From assembly GCA_041623895.1 (NCBI GenBank), contig JBFJVZ010000097.1, positions 1-19,512 on the forward strand: a stretch of DNA of 19,512 nucleotides, given 5' to 3'. The translations under genes were made by a program, and so were the position numbers. The stretch comes from JBFJVZ01 sp041623895. GTDB lineage: Bacteria > Planctomycetota > Planctomycetia > Pirellulales > Pirellulaceae. Positions 1-6,141 of the stretch are shown in pieces. The notes under the pieces are model-generated. The model was not told the DNA's origin. It saw only the letters and a program-made list of their open reading frames with translations, and ran no database searches. Each line of letters starts with the position of its first letter. The first letter of the stretch is position 1.

Positions 1-77
1 ACCGCCGCGACCGGGTGATCGGCCACGTTCATCCGCTCAGTCAGTGCGGCCACATCCGCTGCAACAAGTAACCTCAC
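1..77 (-). CDS. Possible N-terminal fragment of a gene leaving the window
   Basis: On the reverse strand a frame is open from a GTG at 77 to the window edge. It would encode about 25 residues beginning MRLLVAADVAALTERMN, an Ala/Val-rich helical stretch with plausible protein composition. No Shine-Dalgarno sequence precedes the GTG, and the frame stays open upstream under the next forward gene, so the start is not secure. The fragment is too short to name a family. It would be divergent from the gene at 87. Confidence 0.2.
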   Translation of the reverse strand, partial: MRLLVAADVAALTERMNVADHPVAA

Positions 78-86
78 GCCGCGTAT

Positions 87-500
87 ATGAAAGGAGAAGC
101 TGCCAACTCCACAATTTATCGCCTACCGCGATCGCGTCTTAAACGCGAACACCAGCGCCTCGATTGGATTGACGATTACGAATCCATGACGGTCGACGTT
201 GATTTCTGCAACTGGCTGGCAGAACGTTACAACGCACCGCCTCCGAAAACGAATGAGATCGTTGCAAAGGATCGCGATGCAAGCATCTGCCTGTATCGTT
301 GGAACATGTCATTCGCTCGCGCTATGAGCGGTGAGGACCCCGACGTCTTTGACGGAATGATTGGCGGAGATTCCGCCACGGAACCCGTGGCCTGTTTCGA
401 GACATGGATGTCACAGCGGCAAGCTTGCCATCTTTGGGAATTTTTGCGGTCATCCATCCGCGACGATAATGTGGTCGTCGAGTTTGAGATGGAGACGTGA
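87..500 (+). CDS. Hypothetical protein, 137 aa
   Basis: I do not recognise a family. The product is a soluble, acidic protein with no signal peptide or membrane segment; it is rich in aromatic and acidic residues (DWIDDYESMTVDVDF, near residues 26-40) and ends in an acidic tail (VVEFEMET). The start is the first ATG of the frame and has no clear Shine-Dalgarno sequence; an AAAGGAG lies just inside the gene, but no start codon follows it at a useful distance. It is followed after 88 bases by a second small orphan gene on the same strand. Two small soluble orphans followed by a membrane orphan resemble the accessory genes often seen near toxin/immunity loci, but nothing here shows that directly. 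Composition makes the frame likely to be coding; the function is unknown. Confidence 0.5.
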   Translation: MKGEAANSTIYRLPRSRLKREHQRLDWIDDYESMTVDVDFCNWLAERYNAPPPKTNEIVAKDRDASICLYRWNMSFARAMSGEDPDVFDGMIGGDSATEPVACFETWMSQRQACHLWEFLRSSIRDDNVVVEFEMET

Positions 501-588
501 CACGCGGACGAACAAATCGGTCAACCGGAGTTGGCTCGCGTTTCGGTTTTCAACGTCTTTTCCTTCGTTTATAATTCTTGGTGTGTCA

Positions 589-1092
589 ATGTCGAGTACG
601 TTGGCCCGCCAACCCGGTCGAACGTTCGCCGACTCACTTGGAGGGAAACGCATAGCGAAAGCACAGCCTTTGAAATGGTTTGATCAGTCACGCGATGACA
701 TCCAGACCGACAACTACTTCGGCGAGTACATCTACGCGCCTACGCCGAATCAGTGGTGTAACAGCTGGACCATCGGATCTCGATTGAACATTCGTGTGTT
801 TGGCGAGGGGCGCGACCCGACTGCGGATCAGCGAGCGACGATGCAATTTATCCTCGCCAGCATAGATCATCTTGAAGCACGTGGTCTCGAATCCATCCCG
901 GAACCGCCCGCTATCAAACGCAAACAATCGTCGTTCGATCGATCAGCGGTATCACTTGCAGAAATCTGGCTTGCTGCTGAACCACACCAATTCACGCTTG
1001 CGTTCAATAGTCCGACGGGGGACGATATCGACACGTGGCCCATTGTGGAATTTCAGAGCAACAATGTGACAGACGCATGGTGGGCTCCTTGA
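589..1092 (+). CDS. Hypothetical protein, about 167 aa
   Basis: The frame is open from 361, but its first 228 bases lie over the preceding gene and the bases after it and read as Arg/Ser/Trp-rich noise, so I place the start at the ATG at 589 (a GTG at 583 is the alternative). There is no good Shine-Dalgarno sequence for either. The product is soluble, with a compact Trp/Tyr-rich centre (DNYFGEYIYAPTPNQWCNSW, about residues 40-60) and a C-terminus ending in DAWWAP. No signal peptide, membrane helix or known catalytic motif is visible. It sits 51 bases before the next forward gene and may be co-transcribed with it. No family assigned. Confidence 0.5.
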   Translation: MSSTLARQPGRTFADSLGGKRIAKAQPLKWFDQSRDDIQTDNYFGEYIYAPTPNQWCNSWTIGSRLNIRVFGEGRDPTADQRATMQFILASIDHLEARGLESIPEPPAIKRKQSSFDRSAVSLAEIWLAAEPHQFTLAFNSPTGDDIDTWPIVEFQSNNVTDAWWAP

Positions 1093-1143
1093 TCCGCACA
1101 AAGCGGCGAACCATGCGATCGCTTTACGTTACCCGACTGAAGT

Positions 1144-1620
1144 ATGACATTCCGCATCCACCTTTCCTCTCGCGGTCATGTCAACTCGAAATTCAACCGT
1201 GCCGAATCGCCCCACCAGTGGCTCACGAACGAACCGGAAATAGTCGCCGAAACACAGACACTCGAGGACGCAGAGATGATTGCGTACTCGCACCTGGGCA
1301 GAAATCCATTCGACACCGCATACATTTCGTCGGAAGATGGTCGTTTGCATCGGACGCTGCGTTGCGATCCAGCCGACGATCAGCGGTCGCGCTTCGCACG
1401 GCGATTCGAGCTTTTATTTGGGTTCGCGATGCTTTGCATGATTGCTTTCACGTGCTCGGCGATATTTGGTTCGCCCCTCACCTGCTTTGCCGTATTTGCT
1501 TTCTCTGCTTCCCTGTTTCTGTTCCTTGCGGTGATGACAAAGATTCAAAATGTGACTGAAAGTATGGTTGTAGGCGTCATTATTGAATTGGTTGCATTGG
1601 TCTCTGCGTACCGAATTTGA
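1144..1620 (+). CDS. Hypothetical membrane protein, 158 aa
   Basis: The N-terminal half (residues 1-85) is hydrophilic and contains a run with several acidic residues (EDAEMIAYSHLGRNPFDTAY). The C-terminal half holds three hydrophobic segments, about residues 89-108, 111-131 and 139-157, consistent with membrane helices, with the cluster RSRFARRF just before the first giving a positive-inside anchor. This suggests a small cytoplasmic domain tethered to the inner membrane by a helical hairpin plus one further helix. I see no enzymatic motif and know no family. It is the last forward gene before the intron relic, which begins on the other strand about 40 bases after its stop. Confidence 0.55.
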   Translation: MTFRIHLSSRGHVNSKFNRAESPHQWLTNEPEIVAETQTLEDAEMIAYSHLGRNPFDTAYISSEDGRLHRTLRCDPADDQRSRFARRFELLFGFAMLCMIAFTCSAIFGSPLTCFAVFAFSASLFLFLAVMTKIQNVTESMVVGVIIELVALVSAYRI

Positions 1621-1659
1621 TATCTTTGACGCATGGTGAAAAAGCGGGTAACCATCGCG

Positions 1660-1699
1660 ATCGGGACAGGGGCCCGGATTGCTCCGGGGCGCCTCCCTT
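1660..1699 (-). other. Group II intron domain 6 and 3' end
   Basis: Reverse-strand sequence directly after domain 5. GCCCCGGA and TCCGGGCC form a GC-rich stem closed by a GCAA-type loop, followed by CCCCTGTCCCGAT. The family normally has a bulged branch-point A seven or eight bases from the intron end. With the end set at 1660, those positions read T and G, so the branch A seems to be lost. Confidence 0.55.
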
Positions 1700-1734
1700 A
1701 CCACCGTGTACATGCGGGTCCGCATACGGCGGTT
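1700..1734 (-). other. Group II intron domain 5 hairpin
   Basis: On the reverse strand AACCGCCGTATGCGG pairs with CCGCATGTACACGGTGGT around a short loop. The basal stem pairs ACC-x-CCG with CGG-x-GGT and has one mismatch; a bulge separates it from the ATGCGG/CCGCAT distal stem. Size, position about 40 bases before the intron end and the CCGTATGCGG core fit domain 5, the catalytic domain of group II ribozymes. The extra bases in the 3' arm (GTACACGG) may disturb the canonical two-base bulge. Confidence 0.65.
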
Positions 1735-1737
1735 GAG

Positions 1738-1755
1738 GACGAGTTTTAACTCGTC
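1738..1755. repeat. Perfect short palindrome before domain 5
   Basis: GACGAGTT and AACTCGTC are exact inverted copies separated by TT. It lies three bases before domain 5, where the stem of intron domain 4 (the domain that carries the reverse transcriptase ORF) would close. It may be what remains of a collapsed domain 4. Confidence 0.5.
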
Positions 1756-2411
1756 GCGTTGCCGCGATGACTCAAGCCATTGGACCGCCGCCAGCGCCAG
1801 GTCGAGTGTCACGATACGGTGAAAGGATTCAACGTGAGCTGACGAAAGTACGTACTTGCTCGTTCCCTTCGCCGGCCACATGGGTCGCCTACTATCCCCT
1901 CTGCTGACTTCCCGTTGGCACCGAGTAACTTTCGCATGCACGGCCCCGCCTTTCGGGCAAGCCCTACTCACGGGTACGCCGACCGGATCTCCCCAGGATA
2001 AGAACGTGATCTGTCCCCGCCCAAGCTCCACATCTACCTCCGCTCACTCTGCCGGTTCGGTTTCCCAGTCAGCAGCCTGCTCACCTGGAGTCGTCGGCTC
2101 TGCTGAGGACGACCGGATACCCGTTCCCACCTTGGTCAGCACGAGTTCTCGCTGAAGGCGGTCGAATCGTCTCCGCTTCCCACGGCAACACGGTTTCCCA
2201 CACCGATCGGCGGTTGTAGGTGACGATCGCACCTCGCAGTTGGCACGATTATTCTCGACGGCGACCGGTCTCCTCCGGTAGACTACGACGAACAACGACA
2301 TGCACAGGCTGATCGCCAGGGCACGTTGCCCCATGGAAAGTCGTGGGGCGATCCCCGTGATGTCCAACGTTCTGTCTGACAAGCGTCTTCGTTCATTACA
2401 TGCAGGTTCCT

Positions 2412-2618
2412 ATGGCTATTCGCTTGACTCTATTGATCGCGGTCGCCTTTATCTTCGGATGCAGCGGCCCGACGTTTACTAATCTGGGGAACGGCGTTGG
2501 TGTTCCGACTGAATCCATCGACAGCTATGCCAAAGGCAACGGAATTTCGCGCGACGAAGCGAAACAAAGAGTGCTTGAAGAATCGAACCAGAAACGGCAG
2601 GCAGAAGACGTGAAGTGA
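2412..2618 (+). CDS. Small predicted lipoprotein, 68 aa
   Basis: From the ATG at 2412 the product begins MAIRLTLLIAVAFIFGC, a lipoprotein signal peptide with Arg in the n-region, a hydrophobic core, and Cys17 preceded by Ile-Phe-Gly as an acceptable lipobox. The mature part is only about 52 residues: a Gly/Thr-rich linker, then a charged, probably helical tail (SRDEAKQRVLEESNQKRQ). An AGG seven bases upstream favours this ATG over the one at 2400, which would add four residues before the signal peptide. Expected location is a membrane-anchored, periplasm-facing position. Small lipoproteins of this build are common in planctomycetes; I know no function for it. Confidence 0.55.
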   Translation: MAIRLTLLIAVAFIFGCSGPTFTNLGNGVGVPTESIDSYAKGNGISRDEAKQRVLEESNQKRQAEDVK

Positions 2619-2931
2619 AACTGCGCCGATACTGGGCGTTTTAATCGAAGTTTTCGGGACCAGATCACACACAGACTGACGTCAATGATACACGCGATTG
2701 CCGTAACCGTCGGCATGCTTCGATGAGTATGTCGGGCGTCCACTCGTTAATTTCGCGTTACGCTACGATTCAGACAGAACAAACCGTTGCACACGGAAGC
2801 CGCCGACAGCGTTTTCGAGTGGAACATCAACCGCGGCGGCCCGATTATGCCAGGCGTTTTTCTGGCGTGAAGAAATCGTACTCGTACTCAGGCGCCGCCG
2901 GTACTCGTACTCGTACTCGAATGGGGCACTG
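2619..2931. other. Intergenic stretch, no supported gene
   Basis: About 310 bases between the small lipoprotein and the broken four-helix-bundle gene. Apart from the TACTCG hexamer repeats at its right end I see no RNA gene, promoter or convincing coding frame. The open frames here (forward 2723-2932, reverse 2763-3017) are low in hydrophobic residues and read through the hexamer repeat, giving TRTR or EYEY strings, so I treat them as non-coding. Confidence 0.5.
2876..2920. repeat. TACTCG hexamer repeats, interrupted
   Basis: Copies of TACTCG occur at 2879-2889 (about two copies) and 2902-2919 (three copies), separated by a GC-rich spacer GGCGCCGCCG. The block ends 12 bases before the start codon of the four-helix-bundle pseudogene. 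Read on the reverse strand it would encode alternating Glu-Tyr. From general knowledge, such GTACTC repeats often flank four-helix-bundle genes in planctomycetes; I could not check that here. Confidence 0.75.
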
Positions 2932-3253
2932 ATGACCGAACCAACCTTCGACCACGATCGACTCGACGTATACCGACTATCGATCGACGATGTCGCTGCA
3001 TCTTTCACCATCGCCAAGAATCTGAACGGACTTCATCGTCATGCCCGGGACCAATGGCTCCGCGGGGCTCAATCGATTCCGCTGAACATTGCCGAGGGTA
3101 ACGGCAAACGCAGCCTCAAGGACCGCAATCGATTTTCTGGACATCGCTCGTGGATCGGCACTGGAATGTGCTTCGATTCAGGATGTTCTTGCTGCGACCG
3201 ATGGCATCGACAATGAATCGCAAGACGTACTCAAACGGATCGTCTCAATGTAG
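2932..3253 (+). pseudogene. Four-helix-bundle protein (23S rRNA intervening-sequence type), frameshifted
   Basis: The first 67 residues match the four-helix-bundle/23S rRNA intervening-sequence protein family, with RLDVYRLSIDDVAASF, HARDQWLRGAQSIPLNIAEG and NGKRSLKDRNRF in order. At the T run 3133-3136 one extra T shifts the frame. Dropping one T restores FLDIARGSALECASIQDVLA and continues to DVLKRIVSM with a stop at 3251-3253. In the present frame the protein instead runs into a Cys/Arg-rich tail and stops at 3216. Even with the frame repaired, the protein ends about 10-20 residues earlier than usual family members (roughly 120 aa), and a second in-frame stop follows four codons later, so decay seems to have continued. 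The family's cellular role is unclear. The gene stands alone between hexamer repeats and the convergent peptidase gene. Confidence 0.82.
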
Positions 3254-3286
3254 TTGGGCTAGCGGGTAAAGAGCAAGCGCGAAGAA

Positions 3287-3307
3287 CGTTCGCGCGCGGA
3301 GCGAACG
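3287..3307. terminator. Hairpin between convergent genes, possible terminator
   Basis: CGTTCGC and GCGAACG are exact inverted seven-base arms around a seven-base loop. The hairpin lies eight bases after the stop codon of the reverse-strand peptidase gene and about 30 bases after the end of the forward pseudogene, the usual place for a shared terminator. There is no real T tract on either side (TTCTTCG follows on the reverse strand), so intrinsic termination would be weak. Confidence 0.35.
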
Positions 3308-3314
3308 GCGACTT

Positions 3315-4985
3315 TCACTGCGGTTGCGCTTTGGCCAAGGCTGCTTTGCGGGCCGCTTCGAATTCGTCGCCCGGATTCCAGTTCGGCATTTCCGGCTGCT
3401 GGGCGATCTTGCGGCCGACGTGGTACAGCAAGCGGATATCTTCCAGCGTTCCCGATAAATCCCAGTCCTCACGGTACTCATCACTCGGCTGGTGATAAAT
3501 CTTCTCGACCCATTCGTCCAACTTCTGCTTGCCCCAACCGGCGGGTTTGCCAATCGCATGAATCCCGGAATGCAAGTACACCGCCGGCACGCCGATCTTT
3601 GCCAAATTGAATTGATCGCTGCGATAGAAATAACCTCGATCAGGGAATTGATCCGGCGTGACGATACGATCTTGCTTTTTGGCCACCGCAGCAACGATGT
3701 CATCCAGGCCGGATTTGCCATATCCGATCATGTTCACATCATGCGTCCGGCCAATGATGTTAGTGCCGTCAATGTTGATGACAGCAGCCATCTTCGCCGG
3801 TGAAATGGGGGGATGCATGGAGAAATGCTCGGAACCCAACAATCCTTGTTCCTCGGCGCCGACCGCTGCAAACAGAATCGATCGAGCTGGTGGTTGCGGT
3901 AAGCTTGCATAGGCCTTGATCAGCGCCAGTAATGCAGCGGTTCCCGAAGCATTGTCAAGCGCCCCGTTATAAATGTTGTCGCCTGTTTCATCTCGCTCGA
4001 CGCCGATACCGAGATGATCGTGGTGTGCCATGTAGATCAGGTATTCGTCACTGAGCGTGGGATCGCTGCCTGTCAGTTTACCCAGCACGTTGCCGGTATC
4101 GATCTCGCGAACGTCTGCGGTCAATTTGATTGAGAAAGAAATGTCAAGCGGAACCGGACGAAAGTCGCGCGACTCGGCAGCCTGACGTAATTCATCCAAA
4201 TCGTGATCGCTAAGTGAGACAACTTTTCGCGCCGCATCTTCGGTGGCCCAAGCCTTGAGTTCCATCCTTGGCCCCTCGCCGCCTCGAAGTTCAAACTCTT
4301 CGCCACTCCATGATGTCTGTACGACTTGCCAGGGGTATCCGGCCGAAGGAGTCGTGTGGATGATAATCGCGCCGATGGCACCTTTGCGCGCCGCTATTTC
4401 GTACTTGTAATCCCAGCGTCCGTAATACAACCGCCGCTTGCCCGCGAATAACTCGGGATCGCTTGATGGATCGTTGTTCATCATTAGCAGGACTTTGCCA
4501 CGTAGATCAACGTCTTTGTAATCATTCCACTCATACTCGGGCGCTTCGATTCCATAACCAACGAAGACCAGCTCGGCATTAGCAATTTCGGCACTGGCAA
4601 CGGGGCTGCCAATCGATGACATGAATTCCTCAACGGACTTAAGCGTTACCGACTCGCCACTGCGACGGAACGACAGCGAGGGTGGTGCATGAGTACGCGC
4701 GCCGATCAGCGGTACTGCTTGCCGCCAGCTACCGTCTGCGGCGGCGGGCTTGAGCCCGAGCAGCTGGAATTGCGTGGCCAGATAAAGCTGTGTCAGTTCA
4801 TCGCCTCGAGATCCCGGCCCGCGACCTTCCAGCAGGTCATCGGCAAGAAAGCGCAGGTGACCGCGAATCGTCGCCTCGTCGATGACCGCAGCTTCGCTAA
4901 GTTCCGCGGACGAAAAGGAATCCTGGGCCGGGGAAGGCAGGGCACTGAAGACACAGAGTGTGATCAAAGAGAAAAAACGTTTCAT
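3315..4985 (-). CDS. Secreted M28-family zinc metallopeptidase with PA domain
   Basis: A 556-residue exported aminopeptidase-type enzyme. I chose the ATG at 4985 because it gives a standard signal peptide, MKRFFSLITLCVFSALPSPA; the longer open frame adds 36 unlikely residues. Residues about 130-265 form a PA (protease-associated) insert (VFVGYGIEAPEYEWNDYKDV), and 305-525 the M28 peptidase core. Probable zinc ligands and catalytic residues are His322 in the HHDH segment, Asp344 in NGALDNASG, the Glu378-Glu379 pair in VGAEEQGLLGS, Asp406 in NIDGTN and His498 in KIYHQPSDEY. All positions of the two-zinc centre appear present, so it should be active. Likely substrates are peptides in the periplasm or outside the cell. 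It lies 133 bases after the patatin gene on the same strand; whether it belongs to that operon is uncertain. Confidence 0.9.
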   Translation of the reverse strand: MKRFFSLITLCVFSALPSPAQDSFSSAELSEAAVIDEATIRGHLRFLADDLLEGRGPGSRGDELTQLYLATQFQLLGLKPAAADGSWRQAVPLIGARTHAPPSLSFRRSGESVTLKSVEEFMSSIGSPVASAEIANAELVFVGYGIEAPEYEWNDYKDVDLRGKVLLMMNNDPSSDPELFAGKRRLYYGRWDYKYEIAARKGAIGAIIIHTTPSAGYPWQVVQTSWSGEEFELRGGEGPRMELKAWATEDAARKVVSLSDHDLDELRQAAESRDFRPVPLDISFSIKLTADVREIDTGNVLGKLTGSDPTLSDEYLIYMAHHDHLGIGVERDETGDNIYNGALDNASGTAALLALIKAYASLPQPPARSILFAAVGAEEQGLLGSEHFSMHPPISPAKMAAVINIDGTNIIGRTHDVNMIGYGKSGLDDIVAAVAKKQDRIVTPDQFPDRGYFYRSDQFNLAKIGVPAVYLHSGIHAIGKPAGWGKQKLDEWVEKIYHQPSDEYREDWDLSGTLEDIRLLYHVGRKIAQQPEMPNWNPGDEFEAARKAALAKAQPQ

Positions 4986-5118
4986 CGCGTCAATCCAAGT
5001 ACCAGAGCGAGCAGTGATGTGACGCGTATTGTATAGCAGTCCACGTAGGCTCGGCATCCTGCCCTGCCAAACAACCGATGCTCGATATCCCACGGGAAGC
5101 CTGGGCTACACGGAGACG

Positions 5119-6054
5119 TTACATCTTTCGCAGCGGCTTGAGTGCTTTTCGAGCTGCTTCGCGGCCCGCTGCGATCAACTTTTCCGGATGATCAAAATCA
5201 AACCAGGAGATTTCGCCCACGTTGGGTCGGACGATGACGTCGGCCTCCTTCGATACATGACGACGCATGAGGCGTTCGCCGATATCTTCCATTCGCATCA
5301 GGACCTCAAACGCGGTCTTGCATTGAGTAATCGCGGTGTGTTCCTGTCCCACATCCACCGCGATCGTTAAATCGCTCGCGTACGACCTTGCTATCGTTAC
5401 CGGGATCGAATTCACTGTGCCGATGTCACACAGTAACATGCCGTCCCACTCGATCGGGGGAAAAAAACCGGCGATCGAGGTGGAGGCTCGGACGGCTCGG
5501 CGTAACGATCCTTTTTCCAGCACGATGCGATGGCCGCTGAGCAGATCCACTGCAACAATACTGAGCCGCGTAGGCAGTTCGGTCAGATCGATATCCGGCA
5601 AAAGATAGTCGATTGCTTCATTCAAAACATTGTCGGACATCAATGATGGTCCATTGGTCGCGCGAGCAAAGGTTCGATGCGTGTTGATTGCTTTTTTCAA
5701 ACGCTCGTACCAGGCAAAGTAGCCCTCCCACGTTTCCTCAGTCTTGGGGGGAGCAGCCCCAAACACTTTGGCACACCGTTGTTTAAAGATCGGCGAGTGC
5801 AGAAGTTCAATCGCTTTGGCCTGCACGCGTTGGATGTCTGGCTCAACGGCGCACATGGCACCCACCAGACTTCCCATGCTGACACCCACGATTTGCTCGG
5901 TTTGAACTCCTGACTCGCCGATAATTTGCATGACCCCCAAGTGCGCGATTCCCCGCGCGCCGCCACCACCAAGCGCAACGACAGCCCGTCGCCTGGTTTT
6001 TGTTTTCACAGGCAGCCGCGACTTGCGAATTTTGAAAAGGTCAATCAGTTTCAT
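5119..6054 (-). CDS. Patatin-like phospholipase, 311 aa
   Basis: A serine acyl hydrolase of the patatin/RssA type that cleaves acyl esters of phospholipids or other lipids. The oxyanion-hole loop is GGGGARG (residues 29-35), the nucleophile elbow is GVSMG with Ser59, and the acid of the dyad is Asp210. The usual DG[GA] motif reads Asp-Ile-Gly here (CDIGTVNSIPV), a mild departure that keeps the Asp. No signal peptide is seen; the basic N-terminus (KTKTRRR) suggests a cytoplasmic enzyme, possibly membrane-associated. A GAGG six bases upstream supports the start. It follows the acyl-CoA dehydrogenase gene by 87 bases containing a hairpin. The position after a full beta-oxidation set suggests that it releases fatty acids for that pathway; this is inference. 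Confidence 0.88.
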   Translation of the reverse strand: MKLIDLFKIRKSRLPVKTKTRRRAVVALGGGGARGIAHLGVMQIIGESGVQTEQIVGVSMGSLVGAMCAVEPDIQRVQAKAIELLHSPIFKQRCAKVFGAAPPKTEETWEGYFAWYERLKKAINTHRTFARATNGPSLMSDNVLNEAIDYLLPDIDLTELPTRLSIVAVDLLSGHRIVLEKGSLRRAVRASTSIAGFFPPIEWDGMLLCDIGTVNSIPVTIARSYASDLTIAVDVGQEHTAITQCKTAFEVLMRMEDIGERLMRRHVSKEADVIVRPNVGEISWFDFDHPEKLIAAGREAARKALKPLRKM

Positions 6055-6086
6055 TCATTGCCTCAATGCAGCCGAAGTGGAAGTCA

Positions 6087-6120
6087 GCAGACATCTGAAC
6101 TCTCTGTGCGGAATGTCTGC
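6087..6120. repeat. Intercistronic inverted repeat after the fad genes
   Basis: GCAGACAT and ATGTCTGC are perfect eight-base inverted arms separated by 18 bases. The repeat fills the middle of the 87-base gap between the acyl-CoA dehydrogenase stop and the patatin start. No T tract follows on the reverse strand, so it could be a weak terminator, an RNA-processing or stabilising stem, or a protein-binding site. Confidence 0.5.
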
Positions 6121-6141
6121 AAATTCCAGTTGCTAAATCTT

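Larger units (their letters stand above)
1660..2324 (-). mobile_element. Group II intron relic lacking its reverse transcriptase
   Basis: Read on the reverse strand, this stretch has the parts of a bacterial group II intron in order. First come GGGAAACC-type segments near 2195 and 2070. Next is the stretch CACGTTCTTATCCTGGGGAG, ending near 1993, then a GGAAGTCAGCAGAGG-to-ATAGTAGGCGA stretch near 1915-1880 of the kind that sits just before intron-encoded reverse transcriptase ORFs. A domain 5/domain 6 pair ending in CCCGAT at 1660 closes the element. Between the pre-ORF segment and domain 5 there are only about 140 bases, with no reverse transcriptase, maturase or endonuclease coding. The 5' boundary (GTGC at 2324) is a guess; the 3' boundary follows the usual ...CGAT end. 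The motif matches come from memory of the family, not from an alignment. Most likely a dead or trans-dependent copy. Confidence 0.7.

Noticed and set aside
361..588. N-terminal extension of the gene at 589
   Set aside because: It lies over the end of the preceding gene in another frame and reads as Arg/Trp/Ser-rich noise; the ATG at 589 gives a sensible protein.
1631..1658. ATGGT/ACCAT inverted repeat next to the intron 3' end
   Set aside because: Only five paired bases with a long loop; too weak to call a terminator or insertion-site hairpin.
1414..2031. 205-residue reverse-strand open frame rich in Arg across the intron region
   Set aside because: It is a chance frame through the structured intron RNA. 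It includes domain 5/6 and the pre-ORF segment and has no reverse transcriptase motifs.
1856..2155. Forward frames over the intron relic (also 2300-2482)
   Set aside because: Pro/Ser/Thr-rich translations of the complementary strand of the intron, with no ribosome-binding site or protein-like composition.
2763..3017. Reverse frame with an EYEYEY string
   Set aside because: It is created by the TACTCG repeat and overlaps the four-helix-bundle pseudogene on the opposite strand.
4986..5118. Possible promoter before the M28 peptidase, with TACAAT on the reverse strand
   Set aside because: A TACAAT is present, but no -35-like hexamer lies at 16-18 bases, so support is too thin.
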